A program made the position numbers and the translations under genes. This document shows, piece by piece, positions 1 to 5,895 of a stretch of DNA of 7,595 nucleotides. The DNA lies in assembly GCA_905234575.1 (NCBI GenBank), contig CAJOIG010000077.1:1-7595 (forward strand). The letters are read 5' to 3'. This stretch comes from an uncultured Oscillospiraceae bacterium (GTDB lineage: Bacteria; Bacillota; Clostridia; Oscillospirales; Oscillospiraceae). How positions within the stretch are numbered: position 1 is the stretch's first letter; each line of letters opens with the position of its first letter. The notes under the pieces were generated by a model, which searched no databases, was not told the DNA's origin, and saw only the letters and a list, made by a program, of their open reading frames with translations.

Positions 1-168
1 TACGCGGACGCGGACCAGATCCATTCCTGGGCGCTGCCCGCCATGCGCTGGGCGGTGGAGAAGGGCGTCATCTCCGGCTACGAGGACGGGACCCTCCGCC
101 CGCGGGTGGACGCGAACCGGGCCGTGGTATGCACGATCCTCATGCGGCTGGAGGCTCTTGCGGCCTGA
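1..168 (+). CDS. C-terminal fragment of an SLH-domain surface protein
   Basis: The open frame enters from the left edge and ends at TGA 166-168, leaving 55 residues. They match the second half of an S-layer homology (SLH) repeat: a Trp-Ala start, then WAVEKGVISGYEDGTLRP and the usual A-N-R-A helix leading to a final hydrophobic I-L-x-R-L. SLH repeats normally come in threes and anchor exported proteins non-covalently to pyruvylated secondary cell-wall polymers. The repeat ends four residues before the stop, so this is the last repeat of a protein whose remainder lies outside the window. The final helix reads R-A-V-V where R-A-E is usual. What the rest of the protein does cannot be told. The family is well supported. 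Confidence 0.85.
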   Translation, partial: YADADQIHSWALPAMRWAVEKGVISGYEDGTLRPRVDANRAVVCTILMRLEALAA

Positions 169-170
169 TC

Positions 171-213
171 TTTACAGAAAATACTTTCTTTTTTCCATAA
201 TATGCGGTACAAT
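171..213 (+). promoter_or_regulatory. AT-rich promoter-like region before the ATPase/CapA-like unit
   Basis: This is the only AT-rich intergenic stretch in the left half of the window. It holds a -35-like TTTACA (171-176) and a -10-like CATAAT (196-201), separated by 19 bases, slightly longer than the ideal 17. A second -10-like TACAAT (208-213) has no good -35 partner and would start transcription inside the hairpin that follows. The first pair would put the start near 208, leaving the whole hairpin in the leader. Base composition and position support a promoter. The exact boxes are uncertain. Confidence 0.4.
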
Positions 214-216
214 AAC

Positions 217-246
217 AGGCTGAGAGCGTATGGGCGCTCTCAGCCT
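217..246 (+). terminator. 12-bp perfect hairpin between the SLH gene and the ATPase gene
   Basis: Bases 217-228 (AGGCTGAGAGCG) pair perfectly with 235-246, leaving a 6-base loop (229-234). The following bases (247-258, ATCTATTCTTTC) are moderately T-rich, with no continuous T-run. The hairpin lies 48 bases after the SLH stop, which fits a factor-independent terminator for that gene. If the upstream promoter at about 171-201 is real, it is also a leader hairpin for the ATPase mRNA and ends 12 bases before that gene's ribosome binding site. An in-frame ATG at 230 lies in the loop and is not a credible start. Confidence 0.5.
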
Positions 247-271
247 ATCTATTCTTTCAGGAGAAACATCC

Positions 272-1087
272 ATGGATGAACTGGAACGCATAAAAGCCAT
301 GACCCCGGAGGAGCAGCAGGCGTATCTCGAGACCCTGCAGGCCTGCGAGCATGACTGCTCCACCTGCGAGGCGGAGTGCTCCTCGCGGGTCAAAAAGCCC
401 GCCAAGGTCGTGCTCATCGTCACGGGCGGCAAGGGCGGCACCGGCAAGAGCGTCGTCACGGTGCTCCTCGCGCAGGCGATCCGCCGTCAGGGTGCGACCG
501 CGGCGATCCTGGACGCGGACATCGCCTGTCCCGCGATCCCGGCGCTTCTGGGGATGCGGGAGCCCGTCCTGGGCGATATGCCGGAGCTCGCCCCCGTGGA
601 GAGCGCCGACGGCATCCCCGTCGTCAGCATGGGCCTCATTTCGGAGGACCCGAACGAGCCCGTGATCTGGCCGGGGAAGGACATGGCGAAGCTCGCCGTG
701 TGGCTTTTCAAGGACACGAATTGGCCCGGGGACCTCGACGTCCTGCTGGTGGACATGCCCTCCGGCGCGGGGGACATCCCGCTTGAATACTACACCACCA
801 TGCCGGTGGACTATGCCCTCGCCGTGGCGGAGCCGGGGGAGCAGAGCTCCGGCGCGCTCCGCCGGGCGATCAACCTCGCGGACATGCTCCGGGTGCCCGT
901 CATGGGCATCGTGGAGAACTTTGCCGAGGAGGACCTGGACATCGCGAAAAGCTGCGAGACCATCCCGGTCACGGCGAGCCTGCCCTACGACGGTGCCATC
1001 CGCCGTGCCTCCAGCGAGGGTGCGCTGGGCCGGTACGAGACGGACAAGCTCGACTATCTCGCCCGCGCGGTGCTGGAGCTGAGGTGA
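272..1087 (+). CDS. Mrp/NBP35-like P-loop ATPase with N-terminal four-Cys cluster
   Basis: A 271-residue cytosolic P-loop NTPase of the MinD/Mrp/NBP35 group. A deviant Walker A with the signature lysine is seen at residues 52-60 (GGKGGTGKS), a switch I-like DADIACPAIP at 81-90, and a Walker B/switch II DMPSGAGD at 161-168. The PVIW at 130-133 and GIVEN at 212-216 are Mrp hallmarks. Known Mrp/NBP35 proteins bind and transfer iron-sulfur clusters. Four cysteines at 25, 29, 32 and 36 (C-x3-C-x2-C-x3-C) resemble the N-terminal cluster of clostridial Mrp proteins. The C-x2-C pair that normally follows VENM is absent, leaving only Cys228. ATG 272 is chosen because AGGAG (259-263) sits 8 bases upstream; the in-frame ATG at 230 lies in a hairpin loop. 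The CapA-like gene follows after 4 bases. The ATPase family is certain; the role as a cluster carrier is inference. Confidence 0.88.
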   Translation: MDELERIKAMTPEEQQAYLETLQACEHDCSTCEAECSSRVKKPAKVVLIVTGGKGGTGKSVVTVLLAQAIRRQGATAAILDADIACPAIPALLGMREPVLGDMPELAPVESADGIPVVSMGLISEDPNEPVIWPGKDMAKLAVWLFKDTNWPGDLDVLLVDMPSGAGDIPLEYYTTMPVDYALAVAEPGEQSSGALRRAINLADMLRVPVMGIVENFAEEDLDIAKSCETIPVTASLPYDGAIRRASSEGALGRYETDKLDYLARAVLELR

Positions 1088-1091
1088 GCGT

Positions 1092-2420
1092 ATGAAAAAG
1101 AACGGATTTGCCACGGGGCTCATGTACGTCCTGCTGGTGTTTCTCACCGTAGGACTTGCCATTCTGATCCTCTTTAATTTCCAGGCGAACCGGGAGCAGA
1201 TGGCGGCGCTGGAGGCGGAGGAGCTCGCCGCCGCGACGACGCCCACGCCCGCGCCCACCGCCACGCCCGAGCCCACGCCCACCCCGAACCGGGTGACGGA
1301 GACCATCACCATGGCCTTCGCGGGGGACCTTGTCGCCCAGCCCGGCCTCACGACGGACGCCGCCTCGGAGGTCGACGAGACGGTGACCTACGACTTCTTC
1401 GACGAGCTCGCGGGCGTCGTCCCCGTCCTTTCCGGCGCGGACCTCTCCGTCTGCACGATGGTCGGCACCGTCACGGACGGCGGCACCTACGACTCCGGCT
1501 ACGGCATGCCTCCGGCCATCGCCACGGCCCTCGCGGGATCGGGCTTCCAGGTCGTGAACACCGCCACCGACCACATCCTCGATCTCGAGTTCGACGGCCT
1601 TGCCCAGACCGTCCGCACCCTGCAGAACGAGGGCCTGTACACCATCGGCGCGTATACCTCGGAGCAGAGCCATGGCGCGTTCATCGCGGACGTGCACGAC
1701 GTCAAGATCGCCCTTCTGAGCTACACCTGCGGCACCGGCGGCCATTCCATCGCCGAGCGCCCCTGGTGCCTCGACATCCTGACCCAGGACTACATGACCG
1801 AACAGGCCGCCGTGGACTATGACCGCATCGACGCGGACATCGCCGCTGTGAAGGAGGCCGGCGCGGACATCGTCGTCTGCTTCGTCTACTGGTGGGACAG
1901 CACCCAGTATTACACCGTCACCCGCCAGAACCAGACGGACGTGACGGACCACCTCTTCCGCCGGGGCGTGGACGTGGTCATCGGCGGCGGCGTCAAGACC
2001 CCGCAGCCCATCGTGACGAGCGTCGTGGAGCGGGACGACGGGACCCGTGCCAACTGCGTCGCGTGCTACAGCCTTTCGAACCTCCTGAGCTGCTTCAACG
2101 ACCGCTACACGAACCTCTCCGCCGTGGCGAAGATCGCCGTCAGCCGGGACACCGATTCCGGCGAGTGCTGGGTCAGCGGCGTGCGCTATGACCCGCTGTT
2201 CATGCTGGATACGGACGATTACGCCGACTATGTCGAGCCGGCGTACAAGTTCCGTCTGCTGGACGCCCGCGGCGTTCTTGCCGACCGCGAGGGCAGCGAG
2301 GTCCAGATCAGCGATCTTGCCTTTGAGGCCGTTACCCAGGGCGTCGCCGATCTGCAGGAGCTCCTCGGCGCGGAGTATGACGCCGAAAACGGCGGCGTGA
2401 GGATGGAGTATCCCTATTAA
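1092..2420 (+). CDS. Membrane-anchored CapA-like (PGA_cap fold) protein, metal site degenerate
   Basis: 442 residues. A signal anchor (about 8-30, Met-Tyr-Val to Leu-Phe-Asn) is followed by an Ala/Glu-rich helix, a Thr/Pro linker (49-66) and an extracellular domain from about 70. That domain follows the CapA / poly-gamma-glutamate synthesis fold: MAFAGDL (74-80) for the first metal-binding GD, TATDHILDLEFDGLAQT (157-173) where the family has N-N-H-x-x-D-x-G, TIGAY (184-188), and GVDVVIGGG followed by QPI (292-307). Asp79 and His161 are kept, but the usual H-W-G reads Y-W-W (266-268) and H-P-H is replaced by G-V-K (300-302). The protein may therefore be a non-catalytic relative. The ribosome site GAGGTGAG (1081-1088) overlaps the ATPase stop, implying coupled translation. 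It is probably not a capsule gene, as no other polyglutamate genes are nearby. Confidence 0.78.
   Translation: MKKNGFATGLMYVLLVFLTVGLAILILFNFQANREQMAALEAEELAAATTPTPAPTATPEPTPTPNRVTETITMAFAGDLVAQPGLTTDAASEVDETVTYDFFDELAGVVPVLSGADLSVCTMVGTVTDGGTYDSGYGMPPAIATALAGSGFQVVNTATDHILDLEFDGLAQTVRTLQNEGLYTIGAYTSEQSHGAFIADVHDVKIALLSYTCGTGGHSIAERPWCLDILTQDYMTEQAAVDYDRIDADIAAVKEAGADIVVCFVYWWDSTQYYTVTRQNQTDVTDHLFRRGVDVVIGGGVKTPQPIVTSVVERDDGTRANCVACYSLSNLLSCFNDRYTNLSAVAKIAVSRDTDSGECWVSGVRYDPLFMLDTDDYADYVEPAYKFRLLDARGVLADREGSEVQISDLAFEAVTQGVADLQELLGAEYDAENGGVRMEYPY
1236..1289 (+). repeat. Low-complexity Thr/Pro linker in the CapA-like gene
   Basis: Eighteen codons (residues 49-66) encode almost only Thr, Pro and Ala, built from repeated ACGCCC/GCGCCC/GAGCCC hexamers. 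The result is an alternating T-P/A-P/E-P spacer between the membrane anchor and the outer domain, as is common in exported Firmicutes proteins. The repeated hexamers make length variation between strains likely. Confidence 0.8.
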
Positions 2421-3331
2421 AGAAACAACCGCGACAAACCAAAAGCGAACCCCGCGGAGATGAATCCGCACAGCGTCCGGCCCAGCAGGTGCCGGACGCA
2501 TTTTATATCCGTGCCCTCCACCGCGCCGAGGGTTTGGGCGTGGACGCTGACGCCCCCGAAGCCCAGTAGGAAGGCCGCGCAGGCGAGGGCTTGCGGTGTC
2601 GGGGCCGTGCCGGAAAGGGCCGCGATGCCGCTGCCCAGCTCCAGAATGCCCGTGAAAAGGGCCCGGATCAGCGGCGGCGTGCGCTCCGGGAACGAGATCA
2701 TGCCGAGCAGCGCGGAAAACAGCACGACATAGCCGCACACCGCGAGCGTCGAGGAGAGCGCCCGGGCCGCCGCCGCGGGAAACGCCGTTCCGAAGGGGAC
2801 CGGCGCGGCGGGCGCGGCCGGGGAAACGTCGTCCGCAGAGTGGTCCCCCCGCATCAGAAGTCCTACGCACACCGCGCCGAGAACGTGGGAGATGTACAGA
2901 AGAACGCCCGCGCGCGGGCTTTGGAACACGCCGCCGGCCGCGCCGAGGATGAAGGCCGGGCCGGAGTTGTTGCAGAAGGCGAGAAGGCGCTCGGCCTCCG
3001 CGCGGGAGACGAGATTATTCCGCCGCAGATCGCCCACGACGGAGGCCCCGAGGGGATAGCCGCCCGTGAGTCCGAGGACGAGGGCCTGCACCCCGCCGCC
3101 CGAGATGCGGAAGAGCTTTTGCAGGGGCCGCCCCGCCGTCCCCGCGAGGAGAGCCGGGAGCCCGAGCTCGGACAGAAGATTTGACAGGACGAAAAACGGG
3201 AACAGCGACGGCGCCAGCGTCGCGGCGCATACGGCAAGCCCGTGCCGCGCTCCCTCCGCCGCCTCGGCGGAAAAGGCGGCCAGCAGCCCGAACAGGGCAA
3301 AGGTCAGAAGCAGAGGAATGGAAGGTTTCAT
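2417..3331 (-). CDS. ylbJ: Sporulation integral membrane protein YlbJ
   Basis: 304 residues, strongly hydrophobic, with about seven or eight candidate membrane segments. Family signatures are LFPFFVLSNLL (43-53), the Gly-rich GLTGGYPLGA (87-96), AERLLAFCNNSGPAFILGA (113-131) and, near the C-terminus, LLGFGGVSVHAQT (255-267). All are typical of YlbJ, which has nucleoside-recognition (Gate-like) segments. In Bacillus subtilis ylbJ is a sigma-E, mother-cell gene needed for heat-resistant spores; its transported substrate, if any, is not established. Start ATG at 3331-3329 is chosen because AGGA lies 6 bases upstream, the protein then opens with a membrane helix, and the 99 codons upstream in frame are Arg/Pro-rich and overlap yqfC. 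The product is shorter than the roughly 408 residues of B. subtilis YlbJ. Residues 161-180 form a polar Ala/Pro loop. It converges on the CapA-like gene and diverges from yqfC. Confidence 0.9.
   Translation of the reverse strand: MKPSIPLLLTFALFGLLAAFSAEAAEGARHGLAVCAATLAPSLFPFFVLSNLLSELGLPALLAGTAGRPLQKLFRISGGGVQALVLGLTGGYPLGASVVGDLRRNNLVSRAEAERLLAFCNNSGPAFILGAAGGVFQSPRAGVLLYISHVLGAVCVGLLMRGDHSADDVSPAAPAAPVPFGTAFPAAAARALSSTLAVCGYVVLFSALLGMISFPERTPPLIRALFTGILELGSGIAALSGTAPTPQALACAAFLLGFGGVSVHAQTLGAVEGTDIKCVRHLLGRTLCGFISAGFAFGLSRLFL
2473..2508 (+). terminator. Factor-independent terminator of the ATPase/CapA-like unit, inside ylbJ
   Basis: GCGTCCGGC (2473-2481) pairs perfectly with GCCGGACGC (2491-2499) around a 9-base loop. 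The plus strand continues ATTTTATAT (2500-2508), six T in nine bases. Orientation and position (53 bases past the CapA-like stop) fit a terminator for plus-strand transcription. The same bases encode part of the ylbJ C-terminus on the other strand (about I-K-C-V-R-H-L-L-G-R-T). No comparable hairpin with a T-tail was seen for ylbJ itself. Confidence 0.6.
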
Positions 3332-3336
3332 GCTCC

Positions 3337-3396
3337 ATCCTATGGCGGGGGCCGCGGGAAAAAGTACGGCTTTTTTGTCCCGCTCCCGCATAGTCT
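3337..3396. promoter_or_regulatory. Divergent sigma-E-like promoter region around a palindrome (ylbJ / yqfC)
   Basis: The 82 bp between the two sporulation starts hold an imperfect inverted repeat: GCGGGAAAAAG (3354-3364), loop TACGG, then CTTTTTTGTCCCGC (3370-3383). Rightward, CTTTTT (3370-3375) is followed after 13 bases by CATAGTCT (3389-3396). Leftward, CTTTTT (3364-3359) is followed after 14 bases by CATAGGAT (3344-3337). Both resemble the sigma-E pattern (a T-rich ATATT-like -35 and a CATA-type -10). The rightward one gives a short leader with the ribosome site GGTGA at 3404-3408. The leftward one overlaps the ylbJ ribosome site and would give almost no leader, so it is weaker. Confidence 0.4.
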
Positions 3397-3413
3397 GGAC
3401 CTGGGTGATGAAC

Positions 3414-3683
3414 ATGAAACAAAGCGTTGCCGGGCGTGTGGCTGCCCGGTTCGATCTGCCCGCGGAGGCGGCGTCCGCCGCGCCGCGCATCACGATCTCC
3501 GGGGGCGACCGGGTCCTCGTGGAGGGGCACCGTGGCCTTCTGGAATATGGGGAGGACCGGATCGCCGCGGCGGGAGCGGGCGGCAGCCGGATCCTCATCA
3601 AGGGAGATGCCCTGCGCCTGCGCACCATGCGCGGGCGGGAGCTCGTGGTTACGGGGCGGCTCTGGTCGGTGGAGCTCGAATGA
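3414..3683 (+). CDS. yqfC: Sporulation protein YqfC
   Basis: 89 residues, close to the 93 of Bacillus subtilis YqfC. It belongs to the YabP/YqfC family: a short basic N-terminus (AGRVAARFDLPAE), then a beta-rich core with repeated short strands (PRITISGGDRVLVEGHRGLLEY, in two pieces at 24-33 and 34-45; RILIKGDALRLRTM at 59-72; ELVVTGRLWSVELE at 76-89). In B. subtilis it is expressed in the mother cell under sigma-E and acts with yqfD; its biochemical role is unknown. ATG 3414 is preferred to ATG 3408 because GGTGA (3404-3408) is 5 bases upstream of it and would overlap the other. The stop overlaps the yqfD start (ATGA, 3680-3683), so the two are probably translationally coupled. The frame stays open far upstream, but that part lies opposite ylbJ. 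Confidence 0.88.
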   Translation: MKQSVAGRVAARFDLPAEAASAAPRITISGGDRVLVEGHRGLLEYGEDRIAAAGAGGSRILIKGDALRLRTMRGRELVVTGRLWSVELE

Positions 3684-4897
3684 GGCCGGACCGGGTTCTT
3701 CTCGGCTGGGCCGAGCTGCGCTGCACGGGACCGGACCCCGTCCGGCTCCTGACGGTTCTTTCGGACCGGGGGATCCCGTTCTGGGACGCGGCGCCGCCGG
3801 AGGATTTTTGCGTGACGCTGCGGGCGCCTCTGCGGCAGTTCCGGCGGATCGAGCGGATCGCGGCTGCGGAGGGCTTCGAGACGGTGGTTTCCGCGAAGCG
3901 AGGTCTGCCCGCGGTCCTTTCCGTTCTCCGGCGGCGCTGGCTCCCGGCGGTCCTGCTGGCCCTTGCCGCGTTTCTGATCCTCTGGAGCGAGGCGCGGATC
4001 TGGAACATCCGGATTGAGGGGACCGAGCGCGTCCCGGACGGCCTCCTTCGGCAGGCGCTCGCGGAGTGCGGCGTGGATATTGGCAGCCGCTGGGTGGGCA
4101 TGAGCCAGGACGCCGTGCGGAACGGCGTGATCCTCCGGCTGCCGGACATCCGCTGGATGACGGTGACGATGGAGGGGTCGTCCGCCCGCGTGATCGTCCG
4201 GGAGCGGCGACCTCGGCAGGATCCGGTCCCGGAGCGGGAGTACGCGGACGTGGTGACGGACCGGGCAGGGCTCGTAGCGGCGGTGTATCCCCTGCGCGGC
4301 ACGGCGGAGGTCGGACCGGGGGACGCCGTCCTTCCCGGCGAGACCCTCATCGGCGGCTACGCCACCGGGCGCTTCGGCGTGCAGGGCCCTGTCCGCGCCA
4401 TCGGATACGCCGACCTGCGGACCTGGATCGATCTCACCGCCGCGGCCCCGGCGGAAGCGTCGGAAAAGCGGGGGACGGGGGAGAGCCGGACCGTTTTTGC
4501 GCTGATTTTTGGGGATAAGCGCATAAATTTTTACAAAGGCAGTAGTATTTGCCCGCCCGGATGTGATAAAATCAATAAAGTACGTCGCCTCGAGCTTCCC
4601 GGCGTGTTCACGCTGCCCATCGCCCTGGAGCGGACGGAGTTCGTTTCCCGCGGGCTCGTCCCGGTCCGGGCCGAGGAGCGGGGCGAGGAGCTGTCCGCGG
4701 CGCTGCTGGCGGCGCTGGACGACCGCCTCGGGGACACGGGCAAGCTCGTCGCGGCGGAGTGGTCCTCCTGGGAGGAGGACGGCTGGCTCTTCGTCACGCT
4801 CTCCGCGGAATGCCGCGAGCGGGTCGGCGTGACCGTGCCCCTGACGGAGGCCGGCCTTGCCGCTGTTTATGAAAAAATACCAAAGACTGAGGAATGA
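3680..4897 (+). CDS. yqfD: Sporulation protein YqfD (stage IV type)
   Basis: 405 residues, close to the 398 of Bacillus subtilis YqfD. A cytosolic N-terminal domain (1-84) precedes one membrane segment (about 88-103, LPAVLLALAAFLILW). The family motif IWNIRIEGTERVP (107-119) opens a FtsQ/POTRA-like outer domain. Further family segments are DIRWMTVTMEGSSARVIVRER (156-176, in two parts), DRAGLVAAVYPLRGTAEVGPGDAV (194-217), a beta-barrel-like lid with LIGGY (223-227), FALIFGDKRINFYKG (273-287) and LPGVFTLPIALERTEF (306-321). YqfD is a sigma-E mother-cell membrane protein required for late spore development; its activity is not known. ATG 3680 overlaps the yqfC stop by four bases. A longer in-frame start would run through yqfC and ylbJ and is rejected. 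Codons 270-302 lie in an AT-rich patch. Confidence 0.93.
   Translation: MRPDRVLLGWAELRCTGPDPVRLLTVLSDRGIPFWDAAPPEDFCVTLRAPLRQFRRIERIAAAEGFETVVSAKRGLPAVLSVLRRRWLPAVLLALAAFLILWSEARIWNIRIEGTERVPDGLLRQALAECGVDIGSRWVGMSQDAVRNGVILRLPDIRWMTVTMEGSSARVIVRERRPRQDPVPEREYADVVTDRAGLVAAVYPLRGTAEVGPGDAVLPGETLIGGYATGRFGVQGPVRAIGYADLRTWIDLTAAAPAEASEKRGTGESRTVFALIFGDKRINFYKGSSICPPGCDKINKVRRLELPGVFTLPIALERTEFVSRGLVPVRAEERGEELSAALLAALDDRLGDTGKLVAAEWSSWEEDGWLFVTLSAECRERVGVTVPLTEAGLAAVYEKIPKTEE
4564..4572 (+). promoter_or_regulatory. Extended -10-like box inside yqfD
   Basis: TGATAAAAT combines a TGn extension (4564-4566) with TAAAAT, five of six matches to TATAAT. It lies in an AT-rich patch (about 4496-4585) of an otherwise very GC-rich gene, some 330 bases before phoH. 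No good -35 is seen at the right distance, which is tolerable for extended -10 promoters. It could give phoH-ybeY-era a vegetative promoter separate from the sporulation one. The bases are also coding, so chance or protein constraint is possible. Confidence 0.28.
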
Positions 4898-4899
4898 CC

Positions 4900-5895
4900 A
4901 TGATCGAACGTACGATGCAGATCGACCGGATGGAGAACGTCATCAGCGTGTTCGGCTCCTTCGACCAGAATCTGCACATCATCGAAACCGAGCTCGGCGT
5001 CATCGTCTCGAACCGCGAGGACAACATCCGCATCGCGGGGGACGCGGAAAACGTCATGCACGCGGAGCACGCCATCCAGGGGCTCCTGTCCCTGGCCGCC
5101 CGGGGCGAGCCCATCGACGCGCAGAACGTGCGCTATATCATCAAGCTCGTCCAGGCGGGGAAGGAGAGCCAGATCGACGATCTCGCCCGGGGCGTGGTGT
5201 GCGTCACGGCGAAGGGCAAGCCCATCAAGCCCAAGACCATCGGCCAGACGGCGTATGTGGACGCCATCAAGCAGAACACCGTGACCCTCGGCGTCGGTCC
5301 CGCCGGCACTGGCAAGACCTACCTCGCCGTGGCCTGCGCGGTGGCGGCCTTCCGGGAAAAGAAGGTCAACCGAATCGTCCTCACCCGGCCAGCGGTGGAG
5401 GCCGGCGAGCGCCTGGGCTTCCTGCCCGGCGACCTGCAGAGCAAGGTGGACCCGTACCTGCGCCCGCTGTACGACGCCCTGTTCGACATGCTCGGCGCGG
5501 AGACGTATAATAAATACCTGGAACGCGGCGACATCGAGGTCGCGCCCCTCGCGTACATGCGCGGCCGGACGCTGGACGACAGCTTCATCATCCTGGACGA
5601 GGCCCAAAACACGTCCCGGGAGCAGATGAAGATGTTCCTGACGCGTCTCGGCTTCGGCTCCAAGGTCGTCATCACCGGCGACGTGACCCAAATCGACCTG
5701 CCCGCGGACAAGGTCTCCGGACTCAAGGAGGCCATGCGCGTGCTCGACGGCGTGGAGGACATCGCCATCTGCCGCCTCACCGGCGCGGACGTGGTGCGCC
5801 ATGTGCTGGTCCAGCGCATCATCGCGGCCTACGAGAAGTTCGACGCCCAGCGGCACGGTCCGGGCCCGAAGCCCGCGCCGAGGGGGAAGAAGTGA
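4900..5895 (+). CDS. phoH: PhoH family ATPase (YqfE/YbeZ type)
   Basis: 331 residues, similar to the roughly 319 of Bacillus subtilis PhoH. A small N-terminal domain (about 20-110), with strands resembling a KH-like fold (VIVSNREDNIRIAGD), precedes the PhoH ATPase core. Walker A is GPAGTGKT (133-140), a conserved LTRPAVEAGERLGFLPGD spans 161-178, Walker B is FIILDEAQNT (229-238), and the sensor-like VVITGDVTQIDLP spans 256-268. PhoH proteins are cytosolic ATPases, often next to ybeY and associated with RNA metabolism; the exact substrate is unsettled. The C-terminal tail (319-331) is rich in Pro, Lys and Arg. ATG 4900 is chosen because AGGA (4890-4893) is 6 bases upstream, while ATG 4894 would abut that site. 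It begins 2 bases after the yqfD stop and its own stop shares one base with the ybeY start. Confidence 0.96.
   Translation: MIERTMQIDRMENVISVFGSFDQNLHIIETELGVIVSNREDNIRIAGDAENVMHAEHAIQGLLSLAARGEPIDAQNVRYIIKLVQAGKESQIDDLARGVVCVTAKGKPIKPKTIGQTAYVDAIKQNTVTLGVGPAGTGKTYLAVACAVAAFREKKVNRIVLTRPAVEAGERLGFLPGDLQSKVDPYLRPLYDALFDMLGAETYNKYLERGDIEVAPLAYMRGRTLDDSFIILDEAQNTSREQMKMFLTRLGFGSKVVITGDVTQIDLPADKVSGLKEAMRVLDGVEDIAICRLTGADVVRHVLVQRIIAAYEKFDAQRHGPGPKPAPRGKK

Noticed and set aside
230..271. Alternative upstream start of the ATPase at ATG 230
   Set aside because: The ATG lies in the loop of the 217-246 hairpin with no ribosome site; ATG 272 has AGGAG at ideal spacing.
257..1351. Minus-strand open frame of 364 codons opposite the ATPase gene
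   Set aside because: It mirrors a strongly supported P-loop ATPase, has biased composition and no family features.
2381..2394. CGCCG-AAAA-CGGCG hairpin near the CapA-like stop as a ylbJ terminator
   Set aside because: Only a 5-bp stem and no T-run on the minus strand after it; it lies in codons of a GC-rich gene.
969..2870. Very long minus-strand open frame (633 codons) opposite the CapA-like gene
   Set aside because: It is Arg/Gly/Ala/His-rich with no recognisable domain, spans two genes and the ylbJ 3' end, and is the usual antisense by-product of GC-rich codon bias.
2591..3184. Plus-strand open frame of 197 codons opposite ylbJ
   Set aside because: Charged low-complexity translation with no motif; shadow of ylbJ.
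3332..3628. 99-codon in-frame extension upstream of ylbJ
   Set aside because: It overlaps yqfC antisense, lacks membrane segments, and a proper ribosome site precedes ATG 3331.
3242..3679. Long in-frame extension upstream of yqfD
   Set aside because: It overlaps ylbJ and yqfC, is Arg/Gly/Pro-rich, and the ATGA junction at 3680 gives a YqfD of normal family length.
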